Assembly (NCBI GenBank): GCA_035293405.1
Contig: DATDOE010000126.1
Coordinates: 34,017-98,016 of the forward strand
Length of the DNA stretch: 64,000 nt
From: Gp6-AA40 sp035293405
GTDB lineage: Bacteria > Acidobacteriota > Vicinamibacteria > Vicinamibacterales > UBA2999
Direction of reading: 5' to 3'
Part shown: in pieces, positions 30,088-38,578 of the stretch
How the letters are laid out: the number at the start of each line of letters is the position of its first letter
Numbering within the stretch: the first letter of the stretch is position 1
Program-made: the position numbers and the translations under genes
The notes under the pieces: model-generated
The model's input: the letters and a program-made list of their open reading frames with translations, nothing else
Told to the model about the DNA's origin: nothing
The model's database searches: none

Positions 30088-30978
30088 CTATGCAGCCGAC
30101 GCACGGCTATTCCGTGTCTCGAGTGCCGTTACATAATCGCCGATCGCACGTAACGCTTTCCTCTCGTTCATGTAACGAACGTGTAACCGTCGACATTCCA
30201 TTTCAAGACGACGGACGAGCCGGTCGAGATCACCGGAGAGGCTGAGATTTGGCGTGCCGGCCGTCTGCACGGCTCGCGTCCGGGCGATCAGCATCTCGAG
30301 GTCGTGCATGCGGCCGAGCAGATCCTGCGCACGCTTGAGCGTGAGGATCCTGACCGTCGCCCTCGAGCCGCTGAGATCGCGGGCGACCTCCAGGGCATAC
30401 CGCAGCTTTTTCACCGCAATCCGCACTTCGTGGAGACGATCCGGCAGGTAGATGCTCGCCGCGTTCTCGATCGCCGCCTGGAGCGCGACGGCGCGCCGTG
30501 CCGCGCGAGCCTGGGCCGCCGTGATCCGCCGGGGATCGCGCGTGCGCCTGCCCGTCACGGGAACGTCCCGCTGAACAGCGGCGAGGGCCTTCTTCTGCAC
30601 TTTCTCGACGCTCCACTGCCCGATCCGGCGAACCATCTCGGTGCTCAGTCTCTGTCGTTCCTCGGTGATGACCAGACGGAGGCGGGCAATCGCCGTGTCC
30701 GGCACATCGCCGGACGACCGCAGCTGTTCGAGGTTGAGGAGCGCCACGTCCAGCTCGCGTACCGGTCCGAGCGCCCGCGTGACGCGGCGGACCTTCCTGG
30801 CCAGCGTCTTGCCCGACCGTCCGCGCACCACGAGCGGCAACGCTTCCCGCAGCCGTCTGGTGGCGACACGGGCTTGATGCACCGCGTGCGCATCGCCTTT
30901 GCGGGCGCCAGGCAGCGTACGACTCAACGCCGAGAGACGCTGGCGGATGAGCAGCTCGGAAGGGTTGGTGCGTTTCAT
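30088..30978 (-). CDS. CHAD domain protein
   Basis: A 296-residue helical CHAD domain protein. CHAD domains bind inorganic polyphosphate through rows of conserved His, Arg and Lys on an antiparallel helical bundle. Visible are VHQARVATRRLREALP, KVRRVTRALGPVRELDVALLNL, LHEVRIAVKKLRYALEVARD and LKRAQDLLGRMHDLEMLIARTR, which are the two repeat-like His-x3-R patterns. It is divergent from the Ppx/GppA gene with a 50-base gap, a pairing seen in many bacteria and consistent with polyphosphate binding. Biochemical function here is inferred. Confidence 0.92.
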   Translation of the reverse strand: MKRTNPSELLIRQRLSALSRTLPGARKGDAHAVHQARVATRRLREALPLVVRGRSGKTLARKVRRVTRALGPVRELDVALLNLEQLRSSGDVPDTAIARLRLVITEERQRLSTEMVRRIGQWSVEKVQKKALAAVQRDVPVTGRRTRDPRRITAAQARAARRAVALQAAIENAASIYLPDRLHEVRIAVKKLRYALEVARDLSGSRATVRILTLKRAQDLLGRMHDLEMLIARTRAVQTAGTPNLSLSGDLDRLVRRLEMECRRLHVRYMNERKALRAIGDYVTALETRNSRASAA

Positions 30979-31028
30979 GGCGTCCCGCGTCTCGACCTAC
31001 TATAAGTCGGACTCGTTCGGATCCTCTC

Positions 31029-32678
31029 ATGCGTATCGCCGCCATCGACATCGGCACCAACTCGGTCCACATGATCGTGGTCCTGGTGCGCCCGGACCTG
31101 TCGTTTGAAGTCGTCGACCGAGAGAAAGTGATGGTGCGGCTCGGCGCGGGCGGGCTCGACGGCAAGGCGCTCACGACCGACGCGATGAACGCGGCACTGC
31201 AGGCGCTCTCCAAGTTCAAGCGCCTGGCCGACTCGCATCGTGTCGATGTGATTCTCGCCGCCGCGACGAGCGCGACGCGCGAAGCCCGCAACGGCGGCGA
31301 GTTCCTCGCCCGCATCGAGCGTGAAACCGGCATCCGCCCGCGCGTGATCACCGGCACCGAAGAAGCGCGGCTGATTCACCAGGCCGCCGTCTACGGTGTC
31401 GATGTCGCCAGCGCGCGCGCCGTCTGCATCGACGTCGGCGGCGGCAGCGTCGAGATCACGCTGGGAAACGCCGCCGCGATTCAGGCGGCGCGGAGCTTCA
31501 AGATCGGCGTCATCCGCCTGACCGAGCGTTTCGTTCAGAGCGACCCGCTGTCGAGACGCGATGAGCGCAAGCTGTCCAAGCACATCCTCGCGGAGATCGG
31601 ACGGCACTGCGATCAGATCACCGCGATCGGATTCGATCGGGTGATCGGCACGTCGGGCACGATTCTCAGCCTCGGCGCCGTGGCCGCCACCGCGGCGCGC
31701 GGCACCACGCCGGCCGAACTTCGCAACCTACGTGTGTCGGCCAAGCAGATTCGTCGCCTGCGCAAGGAGATCGTCACGCTGAGTCCCGACCAGCGCCTGA
31801 CCGTCCCCGGACTCGATCCGCGGCGCGCCGATCTCGTCGTCGCCGGCGCAGTGCTGCTCGATACGATCCTGCGCCGGCTCGGCGCCGAGGAGCTGACGCT
31901 CTGCGATCTCGCGCTGCGCGAAGGGCTCGTGCTCGACTACATCCGGCGCAACCGCCAGAAGATCGCCCAGGCCGACAGGATTCCGGACGTACGGCGCCGC
32001 AGCACGCTGGAGCTCGCCGAGCGCTGCAACTACTACGCCGAGCATGCACAGCAGGTGGTCAGGCTCGCGCTCGCGCTCTTCGATCAGTCGCGGGCCGTGC
32101 ATGGATTGACCGATCGCGAACGTGAGTGGCTCGAGTTCGCCGCGCTGCTGCACGACATCGGCGGGCTCATCAGCTACACGCGGCATCACCGGCACTCGTA
32201 CTATCTGATCAAGAACGGCGACCTCCGCGGCTTCCATCCTGACGAGATCGAAGTCATCGCGCTCGTCGCGCGCTATCACCGGCGCGGGACGCCAAAGCGA
32301 TCACACGAGGAGTACGCAGGCCTGTCCTCTTCGCTTCGCCGCACGGTCCGGACACTGGCGTCGATCCTTCGCGTCGCCGAAAGCCTCGATCGCAGCCACT
32401 CGCAGGCGGTGTCCGGCCTCGAAGTGCGGGATCGCGGCGAGGACATCCTGCTCCAGGTCCACACCGCGACCGATGCCGAGCTCGAGGTCTGGGCGACCAA
32501 CCGGCACCTCCAGCCATTCGAGCGGCTGGTCGGGAAGCCCGTCCGCCTCGAGGCCGCCGCACCCATACCGCCGGCCATTCCAGAGCCCGACACTCCGCGG
32601 CCGCGCAAGCAGGCTCGACCGCGGACCCGTCGAGCGCGCGCGGGCGGCTCAGCCAAGCGGCGACCAAACGCCTCGTAG
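31029..32678 (+). CDS. Ppx/GppA family exopolyphosphatase
   Basis: A 549-residue Ppx/GppA phosphatase with a C-terminal HD-type domain, near the length of long Ppx enzymes. The ASKHA fold has AAIDIGTNSVHMIVV, ITGTEEARLIHQAAVYG, CIDVGGGSVEITLG and FDRVIGTSGTILSLGAVA. The second half contains LLHDIGGLISYTRHHRHSYYLIKN, an HD-like metal site. It degrades long polyphosphate from the end and/or pppGpp. The final 30 residues are Arg/Pro-rich. ATG at 31029 is divergent from CHAD; no strong ribosome site is seen. Confidence 0.92.
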   Translation: MRIAAIDIGTNSVHMIVVLVRPDLSFEVVDREKVMVRLGAGGLDGKALTTDAMNAALQALSKFKRLADSHRVDVILAAATSATREARNGGEFLARIERETGIRPRVITGTEEARLIHQAAVYGVDVASARAVCIDVGGGSVEITLGNAAAIQAARSFKIGVIRLTERFVQSDPLSRRDERKLSKHILAEIGRHCDQITAIGFDRVIGTSGTILSLGAVAATAARGTTPAELRNLRVSAKQIRRLRKEIVTLSPDQRLTVPGLDPRRADLVVAGAVLLDTILRRLGAEELTLCDLALREGLVLDYIRRNRQKIAQADRIPDVRRRSTLELAERCNYYAEHAQQVVRLALALFDQSRAVHGLTDREREWLEFAALLHDIGGLISYTRHHRHSYYLIKNGDLRGFHPDEIEVIALVARYHRRGTPKRSHEEYAGLSSSLRRTVRTLASILRVAESLDRSHSQAVSGLEVRDRGEDILLQVHTATDAELEVWATNRHLQPFERLVGKPVRLEAAAPIPPAIPEPDTPRPRKQARPRTRRARAGGSAKRRPNAS

Positions 32679-32800
32679 CGGATTTGGTTGGTCGACGCGA
32701 ACTTGAGGGATCCTGAACCTGTCATCTGAATAGGCACGGACCTCTAACGATCTCTGGCTTATAGCCTGCTAGCCTGCGTGATACGCTTTCGCTGCCCGCG

Positions 32801-33517
32801 ATGTCGATCCCGCGACCAGCTAAAGGCGTCCGTTGGGTTCTCGCTCAGACTCCCACGCACGCAATCCTGGTCGGGGTGTGCGCATCCGTCGTCGGAATCG
32901 CGTCTGCATGGAACCTTGCCTCTCAGGACAAAACAGTTCTTGCGTCCCTGGTGGGTGTCGGAACGATTGGCGTCTTGGTCTTTACTGCCACGCAGCATGT
33001 TATCGGGCTGACTGCAGCACGAAAGAAGGACTCAACGCACGAACTGGAAGGTTGTCTGTACACCCTACATGCGGTTCTTGGCCCAGGGGACGGCTGCAAG
33101 GTGCGGTTAGCGATTCACGTCCCTGTTGATGAAGCCCTTGAGCAGGTCACGGAGTACATCGGCGACACGCCAAAGCCGGGCAGAGTCGGTCGTCGATTTC
33201 CGGGAAATGCGGGGATTATCGGTAAGGCCTTCCGAGAGAAGGACGTATTCATCGGTCGGCGGGTGAACGACGACTACGAATCGTACGTTCGGGAATTAGT
33301 GACTGAATGGAACTACACGGAGGAGAGAGCGCGCCGACTGAATCCTGGAGCTATGGAATGGATGGCGGTGCCCTTCTACGACGCAGATCGGCACCGCGTC
33401 GAAGCGGTGCTCTATCTCGACGCCAACAAACGGGACTTCTTCACGGCCGAGCGACAAGAGCTTGTTTTGGCGGCGGTTAACGGGATCGCTGTTTTTGTCG
33501 GGAAGCGATACCGGTAG
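32801..33517 (+). CDS. Membrane-anchored GAF-like sensory protein
   Basis: A 238-residue protein with two N-terminal helices (AILVGVCASVVGIASAWNLA and LASLVGVGTIGVLVFTATQHV), a short linker and a C-terminal GAF-like domain (about 80-238). The GAF pattern shows as VRLAIHVPV, GRRFPGNAGIIGKAFREKDVFI, MEWMAVPFYDADRHRVEAVLYLDANKRDFFTAERQELVLAAVNGIAVFV. No output domain is attached. The stretch is more AT-rich than its neighbours, with looser codon choice. A 65-residue gene follows 29 bases later. Ligand and function are unknown. Confidence 0.65.
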   Translation: MSIPRPAKGVRWVLAQTPTHAILVGVCASVVGIASAWNLASQDKTVLASLVGVGTIGVLVFTATQHVIGLTAARKKDSTHELEGCLYTLHAVLGPGDGCKVRLAIHVPVDEALEQVTEYIGDTPKPGRVGRRFPGNAGIIGKAFREKDVFIGRRVNDDYESYVRELVTEWNYTEERARRLNPGAMEWMAVPFYDADRHRVEAVLYLDANKRDFFTAERQELVLAAVNGIAVFVGKRYR

Positions 33518-33546
33518 CGGAGTACACTGAAGGGGGCAATAAAGCC

Positions 33547-33744
33547 ATGGCTGCAACCACAAGGAATCCGCAGGCCGGAACTGCTCCGAGCCCTGCCCAG
33601 TCGTCGACTCGGGTTACGGGTCGTGACGTGGTGAGTGCGCCTACAAAGACCATTCAGGTCGAACGGGTCTGCATTTCCGAGCAGCAGAAGTCTTCGGTCA
33701 CCTCTGCGATTCGTGCCGGTAGGGAAGCTGCAGCCAAGAAGTAA
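33547..33744 (+). CDS. Small hypothetical protein paired with GAF protein
   Basis: A 65-residue Ser/Thr/Ala-rich protein, starting MAATTRNPQAGTAPSPAQSS and ending SAIRAGREAAAKK. An AAGGGGG ribosome site lies before its ATG. It has no membrane segment; the middle (KTIQVERVCISEQQKSSV) may form a short strand and helix. It follows the GAF protein by 29 bases and probably shares its transcript. No family was recognised. Confidence 0.5.
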   Translation: MAATTRNPQAGTAPSPAQSSTRVTGRDVVSAPTKTIQVERVCISEQQKSSVTSAIRAGREAAAKK

Positions 33745-34008
33745 ATCCTCAAGCCCTCAGCTAGTCAAGCCGGGCCGCCACTCACTCCACGATACACGCC
33801 AATCCAACGCAAGAGCGATTGCAGTGCCTGATACATAGGCACCCGGGGGCGAGGCACTGTCGAGCAATACCCGAACGGGTAGCGTCTAGACTAGACGCCT
33901 CATGGGACGCGGACAGAAGGCCTGCCAATTGCCCGCAAGTGGCCCGCTTGCGGGATGATACTCGGCCCTACTCAGCAACACGGGTCGCACCCACTACCCC
34001 GCGCCCTC
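33745..34008. other. Gene-free stretch with dyad-symmetric sites
   Basis: No plausible gene. It holds a tight odd palindrome (GCGTCTAG, A, CTAGACGC at 33882-33898) and a hairpin (CCCGCAAG at 33932-33939 with CTTGCGGG at 33947-33954). The first could be an operator, the second a terminator for the GAF cassette. The pstS Pho-box candidate begins at 34009. Confidence 0.6.
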
Positions 34009-34037
34009 GTAACACGGATTTAACACCAAGGAAACAG
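34009..34037 (+). promoter_or_regulatory. Candidate Pho box upstream of pstS
   Basis: Three 7-bp direct repeats with 4-bp spacers: GTAACAC (34009-34015), TTAACAC (34020-34026) and the weaker GAAACAG (34031-34037). They match the repeats upstream of the response regulator at 27472 in sequence, spacing and strand. They end 31 bases before the pstS start. Confidence 0.7.
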
Positions 34038-34068
34038 GCGCGAAATTCATGTTCGATAGCGTGGTGAT

Positions 34069-35097
34069 GTGACTCAACTTCCCTTCCGCTCCGCCACGCT
34101 CGTCCTGGCGACCCTGCTTGCCGCCGGATGCGGCGGGGGCCAGACGTCCGAAGGCGAGAACACCTCAACGCCGGCCGTGATTCAGGTCGACGGGTCGAGC
34201 ACCGTCTTCCCCATCAGCGAGGCGGTCGCCGAGGAGTTTCAGAAGACGAACAAGGGAATCCGGGTCACCGTGGGCATCTCCGGCACCGGCGGCGGGTTTC
34301 AGAAGTTCTGCCGCGGCGAGACCGACATCAGCGACGCCTCCCGGCCCATCAGTGCCACCGAGATCGCCGCGTGTCAAAAGGCCGGCATCGAGTACATGGA
34401 GCTGCCGATCGCCTACGACGGGCTGGCCGTCGTCGTGAATCCCAAGAACACGTGGGCGTCGGTGGTCACGGTTCCCGAGTTGAAGAAGCTCTGGGCGCCA
34501 GAGGCTCAAGGAAAGATCGCGAAGTGGAACCAGGTCCGCGCCGGCTGGCCCGATCGCGAGATCCATCTGTTTGGCGCCGGCGTCGACTCGGGCACCTACG
34601 ACTACTTCACCGAAGCGATCGTCGGCAAGCAGGGCGCGAGCCGTGGCGACTTCACATCCAGCGAAGACGACAACGTGCTCGTGCAGGGGGTTGGCAGCGA
34701 CGAGCTCGCCCTCGGCTTCGTGCCGCTGGCCTACGTGGAGCAGAACAAGGACAAGCTCAAGATCGTGCCCGTTGACGACGGCAACAAAGAGGACGGCGAC
34801 GGTCCCATCGTGCCGACGGCCGAAACCGTCCGCAACGGCACCTATCAGCCACTGTCGCGGCCGCTCTTCATCTACGTCGCGCGCAAGGCCGCCGATCGTC
34901 CTGAGATCCAGCGGTTCGTCGAGTCCTACTTCACCTCGGCAAGCCTGATGCGCGAGGTCGGGTACGTCGAGCTGACTCCCGAAATCTACGAGCTGGCCAA
35001 GGGACACTTCGCGGCTCGCAAGGTCGGCACGGCGTTCGGATCCGGCGGATCGCAGGTCGGCATGACCCTCGAGAAGCTGCTCGCCCGGGAAAAATGA
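34069..35097 (+). CDS. pstS: Phosphate ABC transporter, substrate-binding lipoprotein
   Basis: A 342-residue phosphate-binding protein. The signal ends in LLAAGCGGG, a good lipobox, so it is a lipoprotein facing the periplasm. The phosphate-binding motifs are DGSSTVFPISEAVAEEF and ISGTGGGFQKFCRGETDISDASRPI; GAGVDSGTYDYFTEAIVG continues the pocket. The GTG at 34069 is the only start that fits the signal peptide. pstC begins inside the stop codon (ATGA). A three-repeat Pho-box-like element lies upstream, so induction under phosphate starvation is expected. Confidence 0.96.
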   Translation: MTQLPFRSATLVLATLLAAGCGGGQTSEGENTSTPAVIQVDGSSTVFPISEAVAEEFQKTNKGIRVTVGISGTGGGFQKFCRGETDISDASRPISATEIAACQKAGIEYMELPIAYDGLAVVVNPKNTWASVVTVPELKKLWAPEAQGKIAKWNQVRAGWPDREIHLFGAGVDSGTYDYFTEAIVGKQGASRGDFTSSEDDNVLVQGVGSDELALGFVPLAYVEQNKDKLKIVPVDDGNKEDGDGPIVPTAETVRNGTYQPLSRPLFIYVARKAADRPEIQRFVESYFTSASLMREVGYVELTPEIYELAKGHFAARKVGTAFGSGGSQVGMTLEKLLAREK

Positions 35098-36014
35098 CCC
35101 TTCGGCACCCTCAGGGTCATCCCGAGCCAGGACGAGGGATGAAGCGGGTCGAGCGCGTGATCGAGTGGGCACTGTTGCTCTGCGCCCTGCTCTCGATTGG
35201 CACCACGATTGGCATCATCGTCGTGCTCACCGTTGAAACCGTCGGCTTCCTCCGCGAGGTGCCGATCGCCGAATTCCTCTTCGGCACGGAGTGGACGCCG
35301 CTCTTTGCCAATCCTCGATTCGGGGTGCTGCCGCTCGTGGTCGGGACGACGCTCGTGTCGCTGATCGCGATGCTGGTGGCGCTGCCGATGGGTCTGCTCA
35401 GCGCGATCTATCTGAGCGAGTACGCCGATTCCCGCCTGCGTCGCGTCGTCAAGCCGGTGCTCGAGCTGCTGGCGGGTATCCCGACGGTGGTCTACGGCTA
35501 CTTCGCGCTGCTCTTCGTGACGCCGTTGCTCCAGCGCCTCATTCCGTCGCTCGCCGGCTTCAACGCCCTCGGTCCCGGCATCGTCATGGGCATCATGATT
35601 CTGCCGCTCGTCTCGTCGCTCTCGGAGGATGCGATGCGCGGCGTGCCGCGAGGACTGCGCGAGGGATCGTATGCGCTCGGCGCGACCAGGATGCAGACCA
35701 GCCTGCGCGTGGTCGTGCCGGCGGCGTTCTCGGGCATCACCGCGGCGTTCATCCTGGCGGTGTCGCGGGCGATCGGTGAAACGATGATTGTCGCGATCGC
35801 CGCGGGACAGCAGCCGCGCTTCACCTGGGATCCCACGGTGCCGGTCGAAACGATGACCGCCTACATCGTCCAGATCAGCCTTGGCGACACACCGCAGGGC
35901 ACACTCGAGTACCGGACGATCTTCGCCGTCGGCATGCTGCTCTTCATCGGCACGTTCGGGTTGAATCTGGTCAGCGCGTGGTTGCGCGAGCGCTATCGAG
36001 AGGAGTACGTGTGA
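35094..36014 (+). CDS. pstC: Phosphate ABC transporter permease PstC
   Basis: A 306-residue inner-membrane permease with six TM helices and the BPD transport loop YLSEYADSRLRRVVKPVLELLAGIPTVVYGYFALLF. The EAA-like region GVPRGLREGSYALGATRMQTSLRVVVPAAFSGI and SRAIGETMIVAIAAGQ are typical of PstC. The ATG at 35094 overlaps the pstS stop; a second ATG at 35139 (MKRVERVIEW) is nearer the family start, so the first 15 residues may not be translated. pstA begins at a GTGA overlap. Confidence 0.95.
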   Translation: MTLRHPQGHPEPGRGMKRVERVIEWALLLCALLSIGTTIGIIVVLTVETVGFLREVPIAEFLFGTEWTPLFANPRFGVLPLVVGTTLVSLIAMLVALPMGLLSAIYLSEYADSRLRRVVKPVLELLAGIPTVVYGYFALLFVTPLLQRLIPSLAGFNALGPGIVMGIMILPLVSSLSEDAMRGVPRGLREGSYALGATRMQTSLRVVVPAAFSGITAAFILAVSRAIGETMIVAIAAGQQPRFTWDPTVPVETMTAYIVQISLGDTPQGTLEYRTIFAVGMLLFIGTFGLNLVSAWLRERYREEYV

Positions 36015-36910
36015 GCGGGGCGGCCGACGCCGCGATCGCGAACATCTCCGCACGACGGGCCATCGCCTGGCGCCGCCGCGTCGATGTGGTCTTCCAGGGG
36101 CTCGCCCTGCTCGTGCTGCTCATTGCCCTCGCCTGCCTCGGCGCGCTCATCTGGGACGTCGTGTCCGACGGCGCGGGCCGGCTGTCGTGGACCTTCATCA
36201 CGAGCTTCTCCTCGCGACGTGCCTCGCAGGCCGGGATCTGGTCGGCGCTGATCGGCAGCATCTTCGTCATCGTCGTGACGGCCGCGCTCGCCGTCCCGGT
36301 CGGCGTCGCCGCGGCGATCTACCTCGAGGAGTACGGCGGCCGCAGCGTCGTCGCGCGCATCATCGAGCTCAACATCACCAACCTCGCCGCCGTGCCCTCC
36401 ATCATCTACGGACTGCTCGGGCTCGGGCTGTTCGTGCGCATGATGGGCATGGGACGAAGTGTGCTCGCCGGTGCATCCACGCTGGCGTTGCTGGTGTTGC
36501 CGGTGGTGATTCTCTCGACGCGCGAAGCGCTGCGCGGCGTACCCGGATCGCTGCGCGAGGGGTCGTACGCGCTGGGTGCGACCAAGTGGCAGACGATCTG
36601 GCACCAGGTGCTGCCGGTGGCCTTTCCGGGCGTTCTGACCGGCCTCATCCTCGCCCTCTCGCGGGCCATCGGGGAGACGGCGCCGCTGATCATCGCCGGG
36701 GCGGTGACGTTCGCGACGTTCGCGCCGGACTCGATCTGGTCGCCGTTCACCGTGCTGCCGATTCAGATCTTCAACTGGGTCTCGCGGCCGCAGACCGACT
36801 TCCACGCCAACGCCGCCGCCGGCATCATCATGCTCGTGCTCCTGCTCCTGTCCATGAACGCCACCGCGATCTGGCTGAGAGACCGCTATCAGAAAAAGGG
36901 TGCTGCGTGA
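36011..36910 (+). CDS. pstA: Phosphate ABC transporter permease PstA
   Basis: A 299-residue partner permease with six TM helices. Conserved stretches are YLEEYGGRSVVARIIELNITNLAAVPSIIYGLLGLGLFV, GVPGSLREGSYALGATKWQTIWHQVLPVAFPGVLTGLILALSRAIGETAPLI and the late FNWVSRPQTDFHANAAAGIIML. The GTG start at 36011 overlaps the pstC stop by four bases; the frame continues upstream but inside pstC. With PstC it forms the channel that passes phosphate into the cytoplasm. Confidence 0.95.
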   Translation: MSGAADAAIANISARRAIAWRRRVDVVFQGLALLVLLIALACLGALIWDVVSDGAGRLSWTFITSFSSRRASQAGIWSALIGSIFVIVVTAALAVPVGVAAAIYLEEYGGRSVVARIIELNITNLAAVPSIIYGLLGLGLFVRMMGMGRSVLAGASTLALLVLPVVILSTREALRGVPGSLREGSYALGATKWQTIWHQVLPVAFPGVLTGLILALSRAIGETAPLIIAGAVTFATFAPDSIWSPFTVLPIQIFNWVSRPQTDFHANAAAGIIMLVLLLLSMNATAIWLRDRYQKKGAA

Positions 36911-37743
36911 GTGCCGCTTCGCGTCCGCTGGCCTCGCTTGGCGCGCTCGCATCCGCGGCGCGTCGTGACACGACCGATCCGAATGCGCCGTGCAAGATCG
37001 AGGTCGACAACCTGAACTTTTTCTACGGCGCCAAGCGGGCGCTGCAGGACATCTCGATCAAGATCCAACCCCATGTCGTCACGGCATTCATCGGCCCCTC
37101 GGGATGCGGCAAGAGCACGTTTCTCCGCACGCTGAACCGGATGAACGACATCATCCCCGGCACCCGCGCCGAGGGACGGATCCTGATCGACAATATCGAC
37201 ATCTACAAGTCCGGGATGGACGTCGTGCAGCTGCGGCGCCAGGTCGGCATGGTGTTCCAGAAGTCCAATCCCTTTCCCAAGTCGGTGTTCGAGAACGTCG
37301 CCTACGGCCTGCGGATCAACGGCATGGCCGGGAACAAGTCGGAGCTCGCCGGCCGCATCGAGGAGAGCCTGAAACAGGCGGCGCTCTGGGACGAGGTGAA
37401 GGATCGGCTGCACGAGTCGGCGCTGGCGATGTCGGGCGGACAGCAACAGCGGCTGTGCATCGCGCGGGCGCTGGCCGTGCGGCCTGACATCCTGCTGATG
37501 GACGAACCCGCATCGGCCCTCGACCCGATTGCCACACAGCGCATCGAGGAGCTGATCTACGACTTGAAAAAGACCTATACGATTGTCATCGTCACGCACA
37601 ACATGCAGCAGGCCGCCCGCGTCTCGGACCGCACGGCGTTCTTCTGGCTGGGGCGGCTGGTCGAGTACGATCGCACTGAAAAGATCTTCACGGCTCCTGC
37701 CGAAAAACTGACAGAGGACTACGTGACAGGGAGATTCGGCTAG
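36907..37743 (+). CDS. pstB: Phosphate ABC transporter ATP-binding protein PstB
   Basis: A 278-residue ATPase of the Pst system. Walker A is GPSGCGKST (from residue 63), the Q-loop VGMVFQKSNPFPKSV, the signature MSGGQQQRLCIARAL, Walker B ILLMDEPASALDP and the switch His IVTHNMQQ. NRMNDIIPGTRAEG is characteristic of PstB. An extra N-terminal 28 residues (SRPLASLGALASAARRDTTD) precede the usual start; the GTG at 36907 overlaps the pstA stop by four bases, which supports it. Confidence 0.96.
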   Translation: MSAASRPLASLGALASAARRDTTDPNAPCKIEVDNLNFFYGAKRALQDISIKIQPHVVTAFIGPSGCGKSTFLRTLNRMNDIIPGTRAEGRILIDNIDIYKSGMDVVQLRRQVGMVFQKSNPFPKSVFENVAYGLRINGMAGNKSELAGRIEESLKQAALWDEVKDRLHESALAMSGGQQQRLCIARALAVRPDILLMDEPASALDPIATQRIEELIYDLKKTYTIVIVTHNMQQAARVSDRTAFFWLGRLVEYDRTEKIFTAPAEKLTEDYVTGRFG

Positions 37744-38423
37744 TGGAACGACAGGTACCGCATTTCCGAGAGGAGCTCGAAGCGCTCCAGGGGCGGCTGC
37801 TCGAAATGGGCGGTCTGGCCGAGGAGCGCGTGCGGGCCGCGGTCCAGGGCCTCGTCTCCCGCGAGCCGGCGCTGTTCGAGAAGGTGCTGCTCGGCGATGA
37901 GCCGGTCAACCAGCTCCATATCGAGATCGACAACCGGTGCTTCCGGCTGCTGGCCCTGCACCAGCCGATGGCGACCGATCTGCGAGCCATCGTCGCGGCG
38001 GTGAAAATCAACACCGACCTGGAGCGTGTCGGTGACCTGGCGGTGAACATCGCCGAGGCCGGCAAGCGCTATATCAGCCACCCGCCGGTCAAGAAGCTGA
38101 TCGACATCCCGCAGATGGGCGAGATCGCGCAGACGATGCTGCGGGACGCGCTGGATGCCTTCGTGAAGCGCGACACCGCCCTCGCGCATCAGGTGCTGAA
38201 CGAGGACGATCGCCTCGACGCCCTGAAGACCCAGGTCTTTCGCGACCTGCTGACCCACATGCTCAACGACCAGAGCACCGTCGAACCGGCGCTCGATCTG
38301 ATTCTGGTGTCCCGCCATCTCGAGCGGATCGGCGACCACGCCACCAACGTCGCCGAAGACGTGATCTTCATGGTCTCGGCGCTCGACGTGCGGCACCACG
38401 GCCCAGCGCCGGTCGAAGACTGA
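37743..38423 (+). CDS. phoU: Phosphate signalling protein PhoU
   Basis: A 226-residue PhoU with the two three-helix bundles and paired metal-binding motifs DLRAIVAAVKINTDLERVGDLAVNIAEAGKR and LVSRHLERIGDHATNVAEDVIFMV. PhoU links the Pst transporter to the PhoR/PhoB pair and damps the response when phosphate is ample. The GTG start shares one base with the pstB stop. The gene ends at a perfect 30-base palindrome. The likely cognate regulator is the PhoB-like protein at 27557. Confidence 0.95.
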   Translation: MERQVPHFREELEALQGRLLEMGGLAEERVRAAVQGLVSREPALFEKVLLGDEPVNQLHIEIDNRCFRLLALHQPMATDLRAIVAAVKINTDLERVGDLAVNIAEAGKRYISHPPVKKLIDIPQMGEIAQTMLRDALDAFVKRDTALAHQVLNEDDRLDALKTQVFRDLLTHMLNDQSTVEPALDLILVSRHLERIGDHATNVAEDVIFMVSALDVRHHGPAPVED

Positions 38424-38453
38424 CGTAGGGGCGATGCATGCATCGCCCCTACG
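38424..38453. repeat. Perfect 30-bp palindrome after phoU
   Basis: The 30 bases directly after the phoU stop equal their own reverse complement. The half-site is CGTAGGGGCGATGCA. It probably ends the pst operon transcript. It has no T tract and belongs with other small palindromes ending CTAC(C) at gene ends in this window. Confidence 0.85.
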
Positions 38454-38463
38454 CGATCACGAC

Positions 38464-38578
38464 TTCCAACTCCCAACTTCCACTTCCAACTCCCAATTCG
38501 CGCGCTTCCAAACGAACAATTTTGGAGTCGGGGGTTGGGGTCTTTGGGGGAGTTGGGCTCTTTTGGGAGTTGGGAGTT
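38464..38578. repeat. Heptad inverted arrays up to yacG start codon
   Basis: Left array: TTCCAAC, TCCCAAC, TTCCAC (six bases), TTCCAAC, TCCCAAT (38464-38497). Right array: GGGAGTT (38548-38554), GGGCTCT, then GGGAGTT twice (38565-38578), ending at the base before ATG 38579. The arrays are near complements separated by about 50 bases. The final GGGAG may double as the yacG ribosome site. Confidence 0.85.
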
